Origin: Woeseia oceani
GTDB lineage: Bacteria; Pseudomonadota; Gammaproteobacteria; Steroidobacterales; Woeseiaceae
Length of the DNA stretch: 64,000 bases
NCBI RefSeq assembly: GCF_001677435.1
Contig: NZ_CP016268.1
Span: forward strand, 2,159,001-2,223,000
Direction of reading: 5' to 3'
This document shows, in pieces, positions 36,425 to 46,996 of this stretch. The first letter of the stretch is position 1; each line of letters opens with the position of its first letter. Both the position numbers and the translations under genes were made by a program. The notes under the pieces are model-generated. The model was not told the DNA's origin and ran no database searches. It saw nothing but the letters and a program-made list of their open reading frames with translations.

Positions 36425-37540
36425 CTAACTGATGGCACGCGGGTACGCGCCAAGTACACGAAACAGCGAACTTAGCTCGCGCAATTCGGCCAAGGCTTCA
36501 GACACCGGTGATTGCTCGGCATGCCCGTCGATATCCAGAAAAAAGACGTAGTCCCAGTTGCGTCGCCGCGATGGTCTCGACTCAATCCGGGTAATGTTCA
36601 CGCCATGCGTGGCAAACGGCTGCAGTAAGGAATGCAGTACGCCCGCGCCTGCCGCCGTACCGCTGGTGGATACCATGATGGTCGTCTTGTCCAGCCCACT
36701 CGCCGCCAGCAGGTTGCGGCCTATCACGAGAAACCGGGTCGCGTTGTCCGCGCTGTCCTCGATGTTATTGACCATGATTCTCAGATCGTAGACCTCGGCC
36801 GCTGCATCACTGCCAATGGCCGCCGTACCTGACTCGTCGCGGGCGCGGCGTGCACCAACGGCATTGCTACTGACGCCAATAAGCTCCACCTGCGGCAAAT
36901 ACTCCCGCAACCAGCCGCGGCATTGTGCCAACGCCTGCTCATGCGCACACACACGCTCAACCTTTTCGAGACTCTGCATGGTGCCGAGCAGGTGCTGTTC
37001 GATTCGTAATTCAATTTCACCGCCGATCTTCAGCGGCGATGTAAGAAACATGTCGAGCGTGTTGTTGACTGTGCCCTCCGTAGAGTTTTCGATAGGCACG
37101 ACGCCGAAATCGGCAACACCACTCTCAACTTCCTGGAAAACCTCGTCGATCGTGCCGAATGGCAAGGCGCGCACCGAGTGCCCGAAGTGCTTGTAAACAG
37201 CCGCTTGTGTAAAAGTCCCTTCCGGCCCAAGAAAGCCGACCTTGAGGGGCTCCTGTTGCGCGAGGCAAGCTGACATGATCTCGCGAAAAAGCCGTAACAT
37301 TTCTTCGTCACGCAAAGGCCCTTCATTGCGCGCAAGCACCTTGCGCAGGACTTCCGCCTCGCGTTCCGGACGGTAATAGTCCACCGCTGCCGCCAGGTCG
37401 CCTTTGCTTATGCCCACCTGCTGGGCAAAGCGGGCCCGTTCATTGATCAGCGCCTGTATTTGCTGATCAACCTCATCAATACGCTTGCGCATTGCGGGCA
37501 GATCAACGGCTGCTTCTGAATCCTTACTGGCTTTGGACAT
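36425..37540 (-). CDS. pheA: Bifunctional chorismate mutase / prephenate dehydratase (P-protein)
   Basis: PheA makes phenylpyruvate from chorismate in two steps. The 371-residue product has an AroQ-type chorismate mutase at about 14-95 (MRKRIDEVDQQIQALINERARFA), the prephenate dehydratase domain from about 100 (VGFLGPEGTFTQAA ... VPIENSTEGTVNNTLD ... TRFLVIGR) and a C-terminal ACT domain with the ESRPSRR phenylalanine-binding motif. No tyrA-like gene is found next to it. Confidence 0.97.
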   Translation of the reverse strand: MSKASKDSEAAVDLPAMRKRIDEVDQQIQALINERARFAQQVGISKGDLAAAVDYYRPEREAEVLRKVLARNEGPLRDEEMLRLFREIMSACLAQQEPLKVGFLGPEGTFTQAAVYKHFGHSVRALPFGTIDEVFQEVESGVADFGVVPIENSTEGTVNNTLDMFLTSPLKIGGEIELRIEQHLLGTMQSLEKVERVCAHEQALAQCRGWLREYLPQVELIGVSSNAVGARRARDESGTAAIGSDAAAEVYDLRIMVNNIEDSADNATRFLVIGRNLLAASGLDKTTIMVSTSGTAAGAGVLHSLLQPFATHGVNITRIESRPSRRRNWDYVFFLDIDGHAEQSPVSEALAELRELSSLFRVLGAYPRAIS

Positions 37541-37620
37541 GCGTTTGCCTGCTGACGGTCATCAAGCGAAAATGCCGTGACAAGTGGCCGCCTTGCAGAC
37601 GGCTTTCCAAGTCAAGGCTG

Positions 37621-38799
37621 TCAGGATATCGGCTTACCAAGATTACGCAATCTCAGCACGCCCTTAATTCCACGGATCGCCTGCATCGTTTCCTCGGATA
37701 CCGGACCATCGAGATCGACGATCGTGTACGCGATATCCCCCATGGACTTGTTCAGAAGGTCAGCAATGTTCAGGCCAGCCTGAGCCAGGCAGGTCGAAAT
37801 CTGGCCAACCATGTTCGGCACGTTCGCGTTCGCAATGGTTATACGCCACGCGTCGGCACGGGGAATGACCGCCTCTGGAAAGTTGACTGAAGAACGAACA
37901 TTGCCGTTTTCCAGGTATTCTTTGACATTCTCGGCGACCATTACGGCGCAGTTTTCTTCCGCTTCGGTCGTTGATGCTCCCAAATGCGGCAGCGCGATAA
38001 CTTTGGGGTGCGCAATCAGTTCCGGTGTAGGGAAGTCGCAAACGTAAGCATGCAGCTTGCCGCTGTTGAGTGCTTGCAACGCAGCCTTTGAATCGACCAC
38101 CCCACCGCGGGCAAAGTTGATGATTACACTGCCATCTTTCATCAAGCTCAGTCGATCGGCACTGACCAGACCTTTCGTGCCATCGACGAGAGGCACGTGA
38201 ACGGAAACCACATCCGATGCTTTGAACAAGCGATCCAGAGTCTCTACCTGCTTGACGCCGGACGACAACTGCCACGCGCGCTTGACGGTAATCTTGGGAT
38301 CGAAGCCGACGACTTTCATGCCCAGTGCCAAAGCAACATTGGCCACTTCGACGCCAATGGCGCCAAGGCCAATCACGCCGAGGGTACGTCCGGGCAATTC
38401 GAAGCCAACAAACTTCTTCTTGCCGTTTTCAACGTCCTTGGCAAGCTCATCGCCAGTCGAGGTCAACGATTTGACGTACTCGCGGGCATCGCAAATATTT
38501 CGTGCAGCGAGCAAGAGACCGGCGACCGCCAGCTCTTTGACAGCGTTCGCATTGGCGCCAGGCGCGTTAAAGACCGGTACGCCGCGGTCGCTCATGGCAG
38601 ATACCGGGATGTTGTTGACACCAGCGCCTGCGCGCCCAATGGCGGCAACCGATTCCGGAATCGTCATGTCATGCATGTTATGCGACCGCAGAATGACAGC
38701 GTCCGGCGAGGAGGACTCCGAACTGACTTCATAGCGGTCACGAGGTAAGCGGCGCAAGCCGGCCACGGCGATGTTATTCAGTGTTAATACTTTGTACAT
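37621..38799 (-). CDS. serA: D-3-phosphoglycerate dehydrogenase
   Basis: SerA oxidises 3-phosphoglycerate in the first step of serine synthesis. The 392-residue product has the NAD-binding GLGAIGVEVANVA motif, the catalytic Arg in INFARGGVV, Glu and His in the LPHLGASTTEAEENCA region, and a short C-terminal ACT domain (YTIVDLDGPV). There is no long intervening domain. It lies between serC and pheA on the same strand, 38 nt after serC. E. coli SerA also reduces 2-ketoglutarate to D-2-hydroxyglutarate; a matching dehydrogenase candidate is at 14.2 kb. Confidence 0.96.
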   Translation of the reverse strand: MYKVLTLNNIAVAGLRRLPRDRYEVSSESSSPDAVILRSHNMHDMTIPESVAAIGRAGAGVNNIPVSAMSDRGVPVFNAPGANANAVKELAVAGLLLAARNICDAREYVKSLTSTGDELAKDVENGKKKFVGFELPGRTLGVIGLGAIGVEVANVALALGMKVVGFDPKITVKRAWQLSSGVKQVETLDRLFKASDVVSVHVPLVDGTKGLVSADRLSLMKDGSVIINFARGGVVDSKAALQALNSGKLHAYVCDFPTPELIAHPKVIALPHLGASTTEAEENCAVMVAENVKEYLENGNVRSSVNFPEAVIPRADAWRITIANANVPNMVGQISTCLAQAGLNIADLLNKSMGDIAYTIVDLDGPVSEETMQAIRGIKGVLRLRNLGKPIS

Positions 38800-38837
38800 G
38801 ATGTCGTTTGTCTGGCTCAGGTAATTCGGTAAAGGAA

Positions 38838-39920
38838 TCAGGACTGCGATTTCTCGAAATCTTGCATGAACTGGATCAGAGCATCGACCGCCGCTTCAGA
38901 AACGGCATTGTAGATCGAAGCACGCATGCCACCGACTGAACGATGGCCTTTGAGATTGGTTAGACCTGCGGCATCCGCCTGAGCGAGAAACTCGCCGTCC
39001 AGACCGGAATCAGCAAGGATAAAGGGGACGTTCATCCAGGACCGGGCATCCACAGCAACCGGATTCGTATAAAACCCGGAGGCATCTATTGCCGCGTACA
39101 GTTTCTTCGCCTTGCGTTCATTGACGGCAGCGACCGATTCCAGACCGCCCTGTTCCAGCAGGTAATCGAACACCAGGCCAGCGGCGTACCAGGCAAACGT
39201 CGGCGGCGTGTTGGTCATGGAGCCTGATTCCGCAAACGCTTTGTAGGTCAGCAAGGTCGGCAGACCTGGCCGGGCACGCTCGAGAAGGTCATTACGAACG
39301 ATCACCACCGTGATTCCGGCGGGACCGATGTTCTTCTGCGCCCCGGCGTAGATCAGACCGAATTTGCTGACGTCCACCGGCCGCGACAGTATCGTGCTGG
39401 ACATGTCAGCCACCAATGGCGTGTCCCCTGCGTTGGGCACGAAATGAAACTCGACACCGCCAATAGTCTCATTGGGTGTGTAGTGCAGATAGGCGGCATC
39501 TTTCGTGCGGCGCCACTCATCTTCGGGCGGAATATGGCAATGCCCACTGTCTTCGCTGCTGGCCGCCACGTTGACCTTGCAGTGCAAAGCAGCCTCCTTC
39601 AGCGCCTTTTTCGACCAACTGCCCGTTTGCACGTAATCAGCCGTATCACCCGGGCCAGCGAGATTGAGGGCCGTCATGGCAAATTGCAGGGTAGCCCCTC
39701 CCTGCAAAAACAGCACACTGTAGTCCGAACTGATTCCGAGCAGTTTGCGCAGATCGGCCTCTGCTTTTTCAGCGACGGCGATAAACGGTTTGCTGCGATG
39801 ACTGACTTCCATGACGGACATTCCCGAGCCTTGCCAGTCCGGGATGTCGTTACGAATACGGTCTAATACGGGTTCTGGCAATGCAGCTGGGCCAGCGCTG
39901 AAGTTGAATACGCGGGACAT
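38838..39920 (-). CDS. serC: Phosphoserine aminotransferase
   Basis: SerC converts 3-phosphohydroxypyruvate to phosphoserine and also works in pyridoxal phosphate synthesis. The 360-residue class V aminotransferase starts MSRVFNFSAGPAALPEPVL; the PLP lysine is in YAGAQKNIGPAG, and FLQGGATLQFAM and the C-terminal GHRSVGGMRASIYNA are diagnostic. It follows gyrA by 72 bp. Confidence 0.97.
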   Translation of the reverse strand: MSRVFNFSAGPAALPEPVLDRIRNDIPDWQGSGMSVMEVSHRSKPFIAVAEKAEADLRKLLGISSDYSVLFLQGGATLQFAMTALNLAGPGDTADYVQTGSWSKKALKEAALHCKVNVAASSEDSGHCHIPPEDEWRRTKDAAYLHYTPNETIGGVEFHFVPNAGDTPLVADMSSTILSRPVDVSKFGLIYAGAQKNIGPAGITVVIVRNDLLERARPGLPTLLTYKAFAESGSMTNTPPTFAWYAAGLVFDYLLEQGGLESVAAVNERKAKKLYAAIDASGFYTNPVAVDARSWMNVPFILADSGLDGEFLAQADAAGLTNLKGHRSVGGMRASIYNAVSEAAVDALIQFMQDFEKSQS

Positions 39921-39992
39921 GCGATTTCCTGTAGAGATTGAGTTAATTCGAGAGGCAGGTGAACAACACTATAGGGGCTGACTGTGACCGAT

Positions 39993-42539
39993 TTATTCGG
40001 CGTCGGCTTCATCCTCACCCATGAGTTCGATTCGCGCCAGACCAACGAGCCGCTGGCCCGACTCCAGACGAATCAGTCGAACGCCCTGCGTGTTACGGCC
40101 GATGATCGAAATATCGCTGACCGGTGTTCGCACCAAGGTGCCACTGGAGCTGATCAGCATGATTTCGTCGTCGTCCGCCACCTGCAATGCGCCCACCGTA
40201 CGGCCATTCCGGTCCGTCGTCTGTATGGCAATAACACCCTGACCGCCACGTCCCTGGACCGGGAAATCGTCGATCTCCGTGCGCTTGCCGTAACCGTTTT
40301 CTGTCGCGGTGAGAATCATGCCACCGCTAAGAATAGACAGCCCGATAACCTCGTGACCGTCACTGAGTTTGATGCCGCGAACGCCGGCGGCACCGCGGCC
40401 CATCGGCCGTACATCGCCCTCATTAAACCGGATCGCCTTGCCATTGCTGGCCACCAGCAAAATTTCCTGCTGGCCATCCGTCAGGGCCACATTGACCAGC
40501 CGATCATCACGCAAATCTATCGCTATGATGCCGTTTGCCCGCGGCCGCGAGAACTGACTCAGCGGTGTTTTCTTAATGGTTCCGCCGCTGGTCACCATGA
40601 CCACGAACTTCTCGTCGTCAAATTCCTGGATGGGCAGAATGGCGCTGATACGCTCGTCGGCACTGAGCGGCAGGAGATTGACTATCGGCTTGCCGCGCGA
40701 GCCGCGACTCGCTTGCGGAACCTGATAAACCTTGAGCCAGTACATCTTGCCGAAGCTTGAGAAACACAACAGCGTGTCATGGGTATTGGCAATGAACAAA
40801 CTGTCGATGAAGTCTTCATCTTTCACTTTGGCCGCTGACCGGCCACGGCCGCCGCGCTTTTGCGCCTGGTAGTCATCAATCGGCTGGGCCTTGGCGTAAC
40901 CGCCGTGTGACAAGGTCACCACGACTTCTTCCTGCGGAATCAGGTCCTCGGCAACGAGGTCACTGTGGTCCTGCACGATTTCTGTCCGGCGCTCATCACC
41001 GTAGGTATCACGAATCACCGTCAGCTCTTCGCGAATGACCCGCAGCAGTTCATCCGGGTCCGAAAGAATAATAGAGTACTCATTAATTTTATCGAGCAAC
41101 TCTTTGTATTCATTTAATATTTTGTCCTGCTCCAGACCCGTGAGCCGGTGCAGGCGCAAATCGAGGATGGCCTGTGCCTGAACCGGCGAGAGCCGGTATT
41201 CCGCACCGTGCAGGCCGAACTCTTCTTCAAGACCATCCGGCCGGGTATCGGTTGCACCGGCCCGTTCCAGCATCTCGCTAACCGAACCTGATGACCAAAC
41301 CCGTGCGACCAGTTGTTCTTTTGCTTCAGCAGGCGACGGTGAAGCTTTGATCAATGCGATCACTTCGTCGATGTTCGCCAGCGCAACCGACTGCCCTTCC
41401 AGTACGTGGGCCCGGTCACGCGCTTTGCGCAGATCGAAAATCGTCCGGCGGGTGACCACTTCGCGCCTGTGGGACAGAAACGCTTCCAGAATCTGCTTGA
41501 GGTTAAGCAGCTTCGGCTGGCCCTCGTGCAACGCCACCATGTTAATGCCGAAGACACTTTGCATCGGCGTTTGTTTGTAAAGGTTATTGAGCACAACATC
41601 CGACACTTCGCCGCGGCGCAGCTCAATAACGACACGCATGCCGTCCTTGTCAGACTCGTCCCGCAACTCCGTGATGCCCTCGATACGTTTTTCCCGCACG
41701 AGATCAGCTATTTTCTCAATCAGCCGCGCCTTGTTGACCTGGTACGGCAACTCGGTCACTACGATTGCTTCTTTGCCACGCTTATCAATAACTTCGATGA
41801 TGGTTCGGGCGCGGATGTGCACGCGCCCCCGGCCGGTCCGGTAGGCCGAATAAATGCCCGCGGCGCCGTTGATGATGCCGGCGGTCGGGAAGTCCGGACC
41901 CGGAATGATCTCCATCAACTCCGGCAGATCAATCGCCGGATTATCGATCGTCGCCAGGCACGCGTTGATCACTTCAGTGAGGTTATGCGGCGCTATGTTG
42001 GTGGCCATACCAACGGCGATTCCCGAGGACCCATTGACCAGCAGGTTCGGAAACCGGGTCGGCATGACCGACGGCTCGGACTCGGAACCGTCGTAGTTTT
42101 CGACGAAATTGACGGTTTCTTTTTCGATGTCCGCGAGAATTTCATGCGCGATCTTGGCCATGCGCACTTCGGTGTAACGCATGGCAGCAGGCGCGTCACC
42201 GTCGACGGAGCCGAAGTTGCCCTGCCCGTCAACCAGCATGTAGCGCATCGAAAAGGGCTGCGCCATGCGAACGATGGTGTCATAGACTGCCGAATCACCA
42301 TGCGGGTGATATTTACCAATGACATCACCGACAACGCGGGCCGATTTCTTGTAAGGCTTGTTAAAGTCGTTGCCCAGCTCGCGCATGGCGTGCAGGACAC
42401 GGCGGTGAACCGGTTTCAGACCGTCCCGGACATCCGGTAAAGCGCGGCCCACGATGACACTCATGGCGTAATCGAGGTAAGACTGCTGCATCTCCTCTTC
42501 GAGGCTTACAGACAAAATCTCCTTAGCTACTTCAGACAT
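39993..42539 (-). CDS. gyrA: DNA gyrase subunit A
   Basis: GyrA is the breakage-reunion subunit of gyrase. The 848-residue product has the winged-helix region with [18 protein letters not shown], where Ser and Asp occupy the quinolone-sensitive positions; the catalytic Tyr is in MRYTEVRM; and a C-terminal beta-pinwheel carries the GyrA box (QKRGGRG). The C-terminus is acidic. It heads the minus-strand series gyrA-serC-serA-pheA-aroA-cmk-rpsA. Confidence 0.98.
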   Translation of the reverse strand: MSEVAKEILSVSLEEEMQQSYLDYAMSVIVGRALPDVRDGLKPVHRRVLHAMRELGNDFNKPYKKSARVVGDVIGKYHPHGDSAVYDTIVRMAQPFSMRYMLVDGQGNFGSVDGDAPAAMRYTEVRMAKIAHEILADIEKETVNFVENYDGSESEPSVMPTRFPNLLVNGSSGIAVGMATNIAPHNLTEVINACLATIDNPAIDLPELMEIIPGPDFPTAGIINGAAGIYSAYRTGRGRVHIRARTIIEVIDKRGKEAIVVTELPYQVNKARLIEKIADLVREKRIEGITELRDESDKDGMRVVIELRRGEVSDVVLNNLYKQTPMQSVFGINMVALHEGQPKLLNLKQILEAFLSHRREVVTRRTIFDLRKARDRAHVLEGQSVALANIDEVIALIKASPSPAEAKEQLVARVWSSGSVSEMLERAGATDTRPDGLEEEFGLHGAEYRLSPVQAQAILDLRLHRLTGLEQDKILNEYKELLDKINEYSIILSDPDELLRVIREELTVIRDTYGDERRTEIVQDHSDLVAEDLIPQEEVVVTLSHGGYAKAQPIDDYQAQKRGGRGRSAAKVKDEDFIDSLFIANTHDTLLCFSSFGKMYWLKVYQVPQASRGSRGKPIVNLLPLSADERISAILPIQEFDDEKFVVMVTSGGTIKKTPLSQFSRPRANGIIAIDLRDDRLVNVALTDGQQEILLVASNGKAIRFNEGDVRPMGRGAAGVRGIKLSDGHEVIGLSILSGGMILTATENGYGKRTEIDDFPVQGRGGQGVIAIQTTDRNGRTVGALQVADDDEIMLISSSGTLVRTPVSDISIIGRNTQGVRLIRLESGQRLVGLARIELMGEDEADAE

Positions 42540-42879
42540 CCTTACTCACACGTTATGAGCGGCCCCGTTCGAAGGAACGGAATCGCGACCTTCATTGACT
42601 TGGAATTGGTTGAGATTAATTCTGCTTTGCCGGGCCCGGATCGAGGGCTGAGAAGCATCAAATCCGTAGGCGGCATGATAGCACAGCAGGCCGCAGAACC
42701 ACACGGTTATGAGCCATTCTCAAGGGAGCCTAATCGACCTTGGGATTTGCTGGCATGCCATAGGCTGACGGTTATACTAGCGACCCTTTGCGGCACCGGC
42801 AGGAAGCGACCGAATCCGGTCCACGCAGCCCGATAGCGGCCTTGACCGCGCCATCATTAGCAGACAAGAGCAGGTATTC
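42540..42879. other. Divergent control region between gyrA and the deaminase gene
   Basis: About 340 bp without a gene. A plus-strand promoter is proposed at 42750-42778. On the minus strand TATCAT near 42687 could be a -10 box for gyrA but has no convincing -35. The ribosome-binding site of gyrA (TAAGG directly before ATG) is weak. Confidence 0.4.
42750..42778 (+). promoter_or_regulatory. Candidate promoter of the deaminase-ubiG-gph-rmuC series
   Basis: CTGGCA (42750-42755) and TATACT (42773-42778) are 17 bp apart, four and five matches of six to the sigma-70 consensus. The leader would be about 95 nt. Confidence 0.45.
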
Positions 42880-44199
42880 ATGCAGCAATGCGACACACTG
42901 ATAGTGGCCGGGTGGTGTCTGCCGGTCAGTGGCGACGGCGGCGCACTGCAAGACCACGCCATTGCTATCCACGATGGCCGGATACTCGACGTCCTGCCCG
43001 CAACAATCGCGCGTGAACGCTATTCGCCGGGCGCGTTGATTGAACGCCCCCGGCACGTCCTGATGCCAGGTCTGATTAACACCCATACCCATGCTGCAAT
43101 GACCCTTTTTCGCGGCTACGGCGACGATCTGCCCCTGGAACGCTGGCTGAAAGACCGTATCTGGCCGGCCGAGCACCGCTCTGTCAGCGCCGAAATGGTG
43201 CGTGACGGCACCCGTCATGCCATCGCCGAAATGCTGCTGTCTGGCGTAACCTGCTTCAGTGACCAGTACTTTTTCCCGGAAGTCGTCGCTGAAACCGCCG
43301 AAGCCATGCACATGCGTGCCGTGGTTGCGACGCCGGTCGTCGAGTTCTCCACGCCGTGGGCCGAAAATGCCGCCCAATGCCTGAGCAAAGGTGCCGAGCT
43401 GGTCCACGATCGCTACGCCGATCACCCACTGATCTCAGCGGCCTTCGCACCCCATTCCACCGCCTGCGTTGCCGATGAGTCATTCGCCCAGCTACGCATT
43501 CTGTGCGACCAGCTGGACAGTCGCGTGCAAATTCACCTGCACGAATCCGCACAGGAAATCGTCGACGAACAGAACAGCAGCGGACTAAGGCCCTTTGCCC
43601 GCCTGCAAAAATTGAACATGGTGAATGCCACACTGATGCTGGTGCATGCCGTTCACCTCAACGATGACGAGATCGCGCTCTGCGCGGATCGTGGCGTTGC
43701 CATTGCACACTGTCCCCGCTCCAACCTGAAGCTCGCGAGCGGCATGGCCCGGGTAGAAGCTCTCCGCAAGGCAGGCATCGTCGTTGGTCTCGGCACCGAC
43801 GGAGCTGCCAGCAACAACGAACTGGAGATGCTGGGCGAAATGCGTACCGCGGCACTGCTGGCCAAAGCGGTGGCCGGGGACGCGGCCGCCTTGCCCGCCA
43901 GTGCAGCGCTGCGTATGGCCACGCTGGACGGGGCCCGGGCACTGGGCATCAATGAACTGACCGGCTCACTGGAGCCCGGCAAATGGGCAGACATCGCCTG
44001 CGTTGATCTCGGCACCCTGAACAGCCAACCGCTGTACGATCCGACCTCGCAGCTCGTATACACTGCGCACTCGCAGCAGGTCAGCGACGTCTGGGTTGCT
44101 GGCCGACACCAGGTCGAAGACGGCCAGTTGATGCACGTGGATATTGACGACATTCTGACGCGTAGCGCCGAATGGCGAGATCGCATAAGCGCTGCCTGA
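42880..44199 (+). CDS. TRZ/ATZ-family amidohydrolase, probable S-adenosylhomocysteine / methylthioadenosine deaminase
   Basis: A 439-residue metal-dependent hydrolase of the cytosine-deaminase-like superfamily. Metal ligands are seen in GLINTHTHAAMTLFRG, the histidine of IHLHESAQE, the histidine of HAVHLNDDE and the Asp of GLGTDGAASNN. Members encoded before ubiG are usually annotated as methylthioadenosine/S-adenosylhomocysteine deaminases. Linkage to a SAM-dependent methyltransferase fits a role in removing the methylation by-product, but the substrate is an inference. Confidence 0.85.
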   Translation: MQQCDTLIVAGWCLPVSGDGGALQDHAIAIHDGRILDVLPATIARERYSPGALIERPRHVLMPGLINTHTHAAMTLFRGYGDDLPLERWLKDRIWPAEHRSVSAEMVRDGTRHAIAEMLLSGVTCFSDQYFFPEVVAETAEAMHMRAVVATPVVEFSTPWAENAAQCLSKGAELVHDRYADHPLISAAFAPHSTACVADESFAQLRILCDQLDSRVQIHLHESAQEIVDEQNSSGLRPFARLQKLNMVNATLMLVHAVHLNDDEIALCADRGVAIAHCPRSNLKLASGMARVEALRKAGIVVGLGTDGAASNNELEMLGEMRTAALLAKAVAGDAAALPASAALRMATLDGARALGINELTGSLEPGKWADIACVDLGTLNSQPLYDPTSQLVYTAHSQQVSDVWVAGRHQVEDGQLMHVDIDDILTRSAEWRDRISAA

Positions 44200-44220
44200 A
44201 CACGCCAAGAGAACTGAATT

Positions 44221-44937
44221 GTGAGCACAACAAACGACAACGTCGATGCGGCCGAGATTGCGAAATTTGACGCCCTTGCCGCGCGCTGGTGGGACCCGAA
44301 CGGCGAATTCCGCCCGTTACACCAGATCAATCCGCTGCGCCTCGATTACATTCGGCAACGCGCGCCGTTACAGGGACTTCGAGTCCTCGACATCGGCTGT
44401 GGCGGCGGAATTCTGGCGGAGTCGATGGCCGCTGCAGGTGCCGTCGTGACCGGCATCGACATGGCTGAAGGTCCGCTAACCGTCGCTCGCCTGCATCAGG
44501 CTGAAACGGGCATATCGGTGGACTACCAGCAAAGCACGGCAGAAGCCTTTGCGGAAGCGCACCCAGCAAGCTTCGACGTCGTCACCTGCCTCGAGATGCT
44601 GGAACATGTGCCCGCCCCGGATGCGGTAATCAATGCCTGTGCGACACTGGTCAAGCCTGGCGGCCACGTATTCTTGTCGACGATCAATCGCAATCCGAAA
44701 GCGTTTCTTTTTGCCATCGTCGGGGCGGAACACCTGTTACGCCTGCTACCTGCCGGCACCCACGAGTACCAGAAATTCATCAAACCATCGGAACTCGACT
44801 CATGGGCGCGTGACGCAATGCTGGAATTGCAGAGCAGCATCGGCCTGCACTACAACCCGTTGACTCATGAATACTCACTGGGGCCGAACGTGGACGTGAA
44901 TTACCTGATGCACTTCACTCGCCCTGAGTCGGCATGA
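44221..44937 (+). CDS. ubiG: Ubiquinone biosynthesis O-methyltransferase
   Basis: UbiG carries out both O-methylations in ubiquinone synthesis using SAM. The 238-residue product has [26 protein letters not shown], the SAM-binding [16 protein letters not shown], and [16 protein letters not shown] start at 44221 follows AGAGAA-type purines. It overlaps gph by 4 nt (ATGA), the common ubiG-gph order. Confidence 0.96.
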   Translation: MSTTNDNVDAAEIAKFDALAARWWDPNGEFRPLHQINPLRLDYIRQRAPLQGLRVLDIGCGGGILAESMAAAGAVVTGIDMAEGPLTVARLHQAETGISVDYQQSTAEAFAEAHPASFDVVTCLEMLEHVPAPDAVINACATLVKPGGHVFLSTINRNPKAFLFAIVGAEHLLRLLPAGTHEYQKFIKPSELDSWARDAMLELQSSIGLHYNPLTHEYSLGPNVDVNYLMHFTRPESA

Positions 44938-45623
44938 CCGCAAAGTCGCTGGGCATGGACTGCCACGCCGTACTCTTCGATCTCGATGGCACCCTGGTGG
45001 ATACCGCACCGGACATGGTTGCCGCACTGCATCGTCTGCAGACAGAGATGGGAGTTGCCCAAACCGACTACAAACTGGCCCGAACCTGTGTCTCCAACGG
45101 CTCAGCCGGACTGGTGCGGATCGGCTTCCCGGATGCTGATGCTGATGCTGATCTGCAGACCGGGTTGCAGCAGCGGTTTCTACGAACCTATGAACAGCAA
45201 GTCTGTGCGAGCTCTGCCGTATTTCCGGGTTTGGACGAACTACTGCTGACCCTTGAAGCACAAGGCCGGCCGTGGGGTGTAGTGACCAACAAGCCGCAAG
45301 CTATGACCGACGCCATCATGATTACCCTGCGGCTACACCAGCGCATGGGCTGCGCGATCAGCGGTGACACACTGCCGAAACGCAAGCCAGACCCGGCGCC
45401 GATGTTGCTCGCGAGCAGAATCCTCAACGTCGAGCCGCAACACATCGTTTACGTGGGCGATGCCAGACGCGACATTGAAGCCGGGCGCGCGGCAGGCATG
45501 GCCACGGTCGCCGCCGCCTGGGGTTACATCACGGCCGATGATGACCCGGAGCGATGGCAAGCGCACACAGTGGCTGCCAGCCCGGCGGAACTCACGCAAC
45601 TAGTGGCTAAAGAGTTAGGCTAA
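44934..45623 (+). CDS. gph: Phosphoglycolate phosphatase-like HAD hydrolase
   Basis: A 229-residue HAD phosphatase: nucleophile motif [16 protein letters not shown], cap domain, motif II VVTNKP, lysine in KRKPDPAPM and motif [18 protein letters not shown]. It probably detoxifies 2-phosphoglycolate from DNA-end repair. A short microsatellite (GATGCT repeated) gives Asp-Ala-Asp-Ala-Asp-Ala near residue 67. It is coupled to ubiG. Confidence 0.92.
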   Translation: MTAKSLGMDCHAVLFDLDGTLVDTAPDMVAALHRLQTEMGVAQTDYKLARTCVSNGSAGLVRIGFPDADADADLQTGLQQRFLRTYEQQVCASSAVFPGLDELLLTLEAQGRPWGVVTNKPQAMTDAIMITLRLHQRMGCAISGDTLPKRKPDPAPMLLASRILNVEPQHIVYVGDARRDIEAGRAAGMATVAAAWGYITADDDPERWQAHTVAASPAELTQLVAKELG

Positions 45624-45629
45624 GCAGCC

Positions 45630-46949
45630 ATGGCAACACTGACACTGCACCCCGCTCTGATCGACATCGGCCTACCCATGCTGCTGGCAGGTCTGGTACT
45701 CGGCGCCCTGATTTGCTGGTTCGTGTTGCGCTCGCGACTGCGGGCACATCAGCAAACGGCCCTCGAGCTGCAAGCTCGCATCAAGGATCAGGAGGACTTG
45801 CAAAAAGAACGTGAACTGGCGTTCGAAGCGGCAAACAGCAAACTGACCGCGGCGTTTTCAGAGCTTGCCAATCAATCACTGAAAGCGAACAGCGAGAATT
45901 TCCTGCGGTTGGCAGAGCAGAATCTGAACACCCACCAGGAGCGCGCCAAGCGTGAACTCGGCGAACGTGAGCAGGCGGTGGAAAACCTGGTCAAACCGAT
46001 TCGCGATGCATTGCAGCAATCGCAGAGACAAATTTCGGAACTGGAGAAGTCCCGCAGCGAAGCGTACGGCAGCATTCGTTCGCAGCTGGAAACCATGCAG
46101 TTGAACCAGCGGGCACTGACCGAGGAAACGCAAAACCTGGTCAAGGCGTTGCGACGGCCGGAAGTCCGCGGTCGCTGGGGAGAGATCACTTTGCGGCGAC
46201 TCGTCGAGCTGGCCGGCATGGTTGAGCATTGCGATTTTCAGGAGCAGGTACACAACGTCGACGGTGACAAAATCATGCGCCCCGACATGATTGTCAGCAT
46301 GCCTGATCAACGCGAGCTGATCGTGGACGTCAAGACACCGCTGGATGCTTACCTCGCCGCCGCCGAAGCGAAGGACGACGCGCAACGCGACCTGCATCTG
46401 AAGCGGCATGCGCGCAATCTTCGTGACCACATCCGCAAACTGGCCAGCAAAGGCTACTGGGACCAGTTCTCCAAGAGCCCGGAGTTTGTGATTTTGTTCA
46501 TACCCGGCGATCAGTTTCTGAGCGCCGCGCTGAGTGAAGATCCCGAGCTGATTGAGTTTGCCCTGTCACAGCAAATCATCCTGGCAACGCCGACCAGTTT
46601 AGTCGCATTGCTGAAAGCCGTTGCTTACGGCTGGCGTCAGTTGGCCCTGGCCGAGAACGCCGAAGAAATTCGTCGCCTCGCTGAAGACCTCTATGCAAGG
46701 TTGGGCACGTTTGTCACCCACCTCAACAAGGTCGGCAGGAACCTCGCGAGCAGCGTGGAGCATTACAATCGCGCGGTCGGCTCACTGGAGCGCAAAGTCC
46801 TGCCCGGAGCGCGGAAGTTCGTCGAACTGGGTATCCGGCCCAAGAAAGAGATTGAGTTGGCGGAGCCGCTCGAATCCCTGCCGCGAAAGATCGTCGAAAT
46901 GAGCAGCGACGAAACACATAACGAACCGGATCAGCCGGCCTTGAAATAA
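45630..46949 (+). CDS. rmuC: DNA recombination protein RmuC
   Basis: RmuC proteins limit inversions at short inverted repeats and carry a nuclease-like fold. The 439-residue product has an N-terminal membrane helix (about 14-35), a long coiled coil (about 40-165), and the conserved domain with RGRWGEITLRRLVELAGM, LIVDVKTPLDAY and VILFIPGDQFLSAAL. It starts 6 nt after gph. Confidence 0.94.
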   Translation: MATLTLHPALIDIGLPMLLAGLVLGALICWFVLRSRLRAHQQTALELQARIKDQEDLQKERELAFEAANSKLTAAFSELANQSLKANSENFLRLAEQNLNTHQERAKRELGEREQAVENLVKPIRDALQQSQRQISELEKSRSEAYGSIRSQLETMQLNQRALTEETQNLVKALRRPEVRGRWGEITLRRLVELAGMVEHCDFQEQVHNVDGDKIMRPDMIVSMPDQRELIVDVKTPLDAYLAAAEAKDDAQRDLHLKRHARNLRDHIRKLASKGYWDQFSKSPEFVILFIPGDQFLSAALSEDPELIEFALSQQIILATPTSLVALLKAVAYGWRQLALAENAEEIRRLAEDLYARLGTFVTHLNKVGRNLASSVEHYNRAVGSLERKVLPGARKFVELGIRPKKEIELAEPLESLPRKIVEMSSDETHNEPDQPALK

Positions 46950-46996
46950 ACCACGCTGCCGTATCGCTGGCAGCCGCAAACTCTGGAAATGAAACA

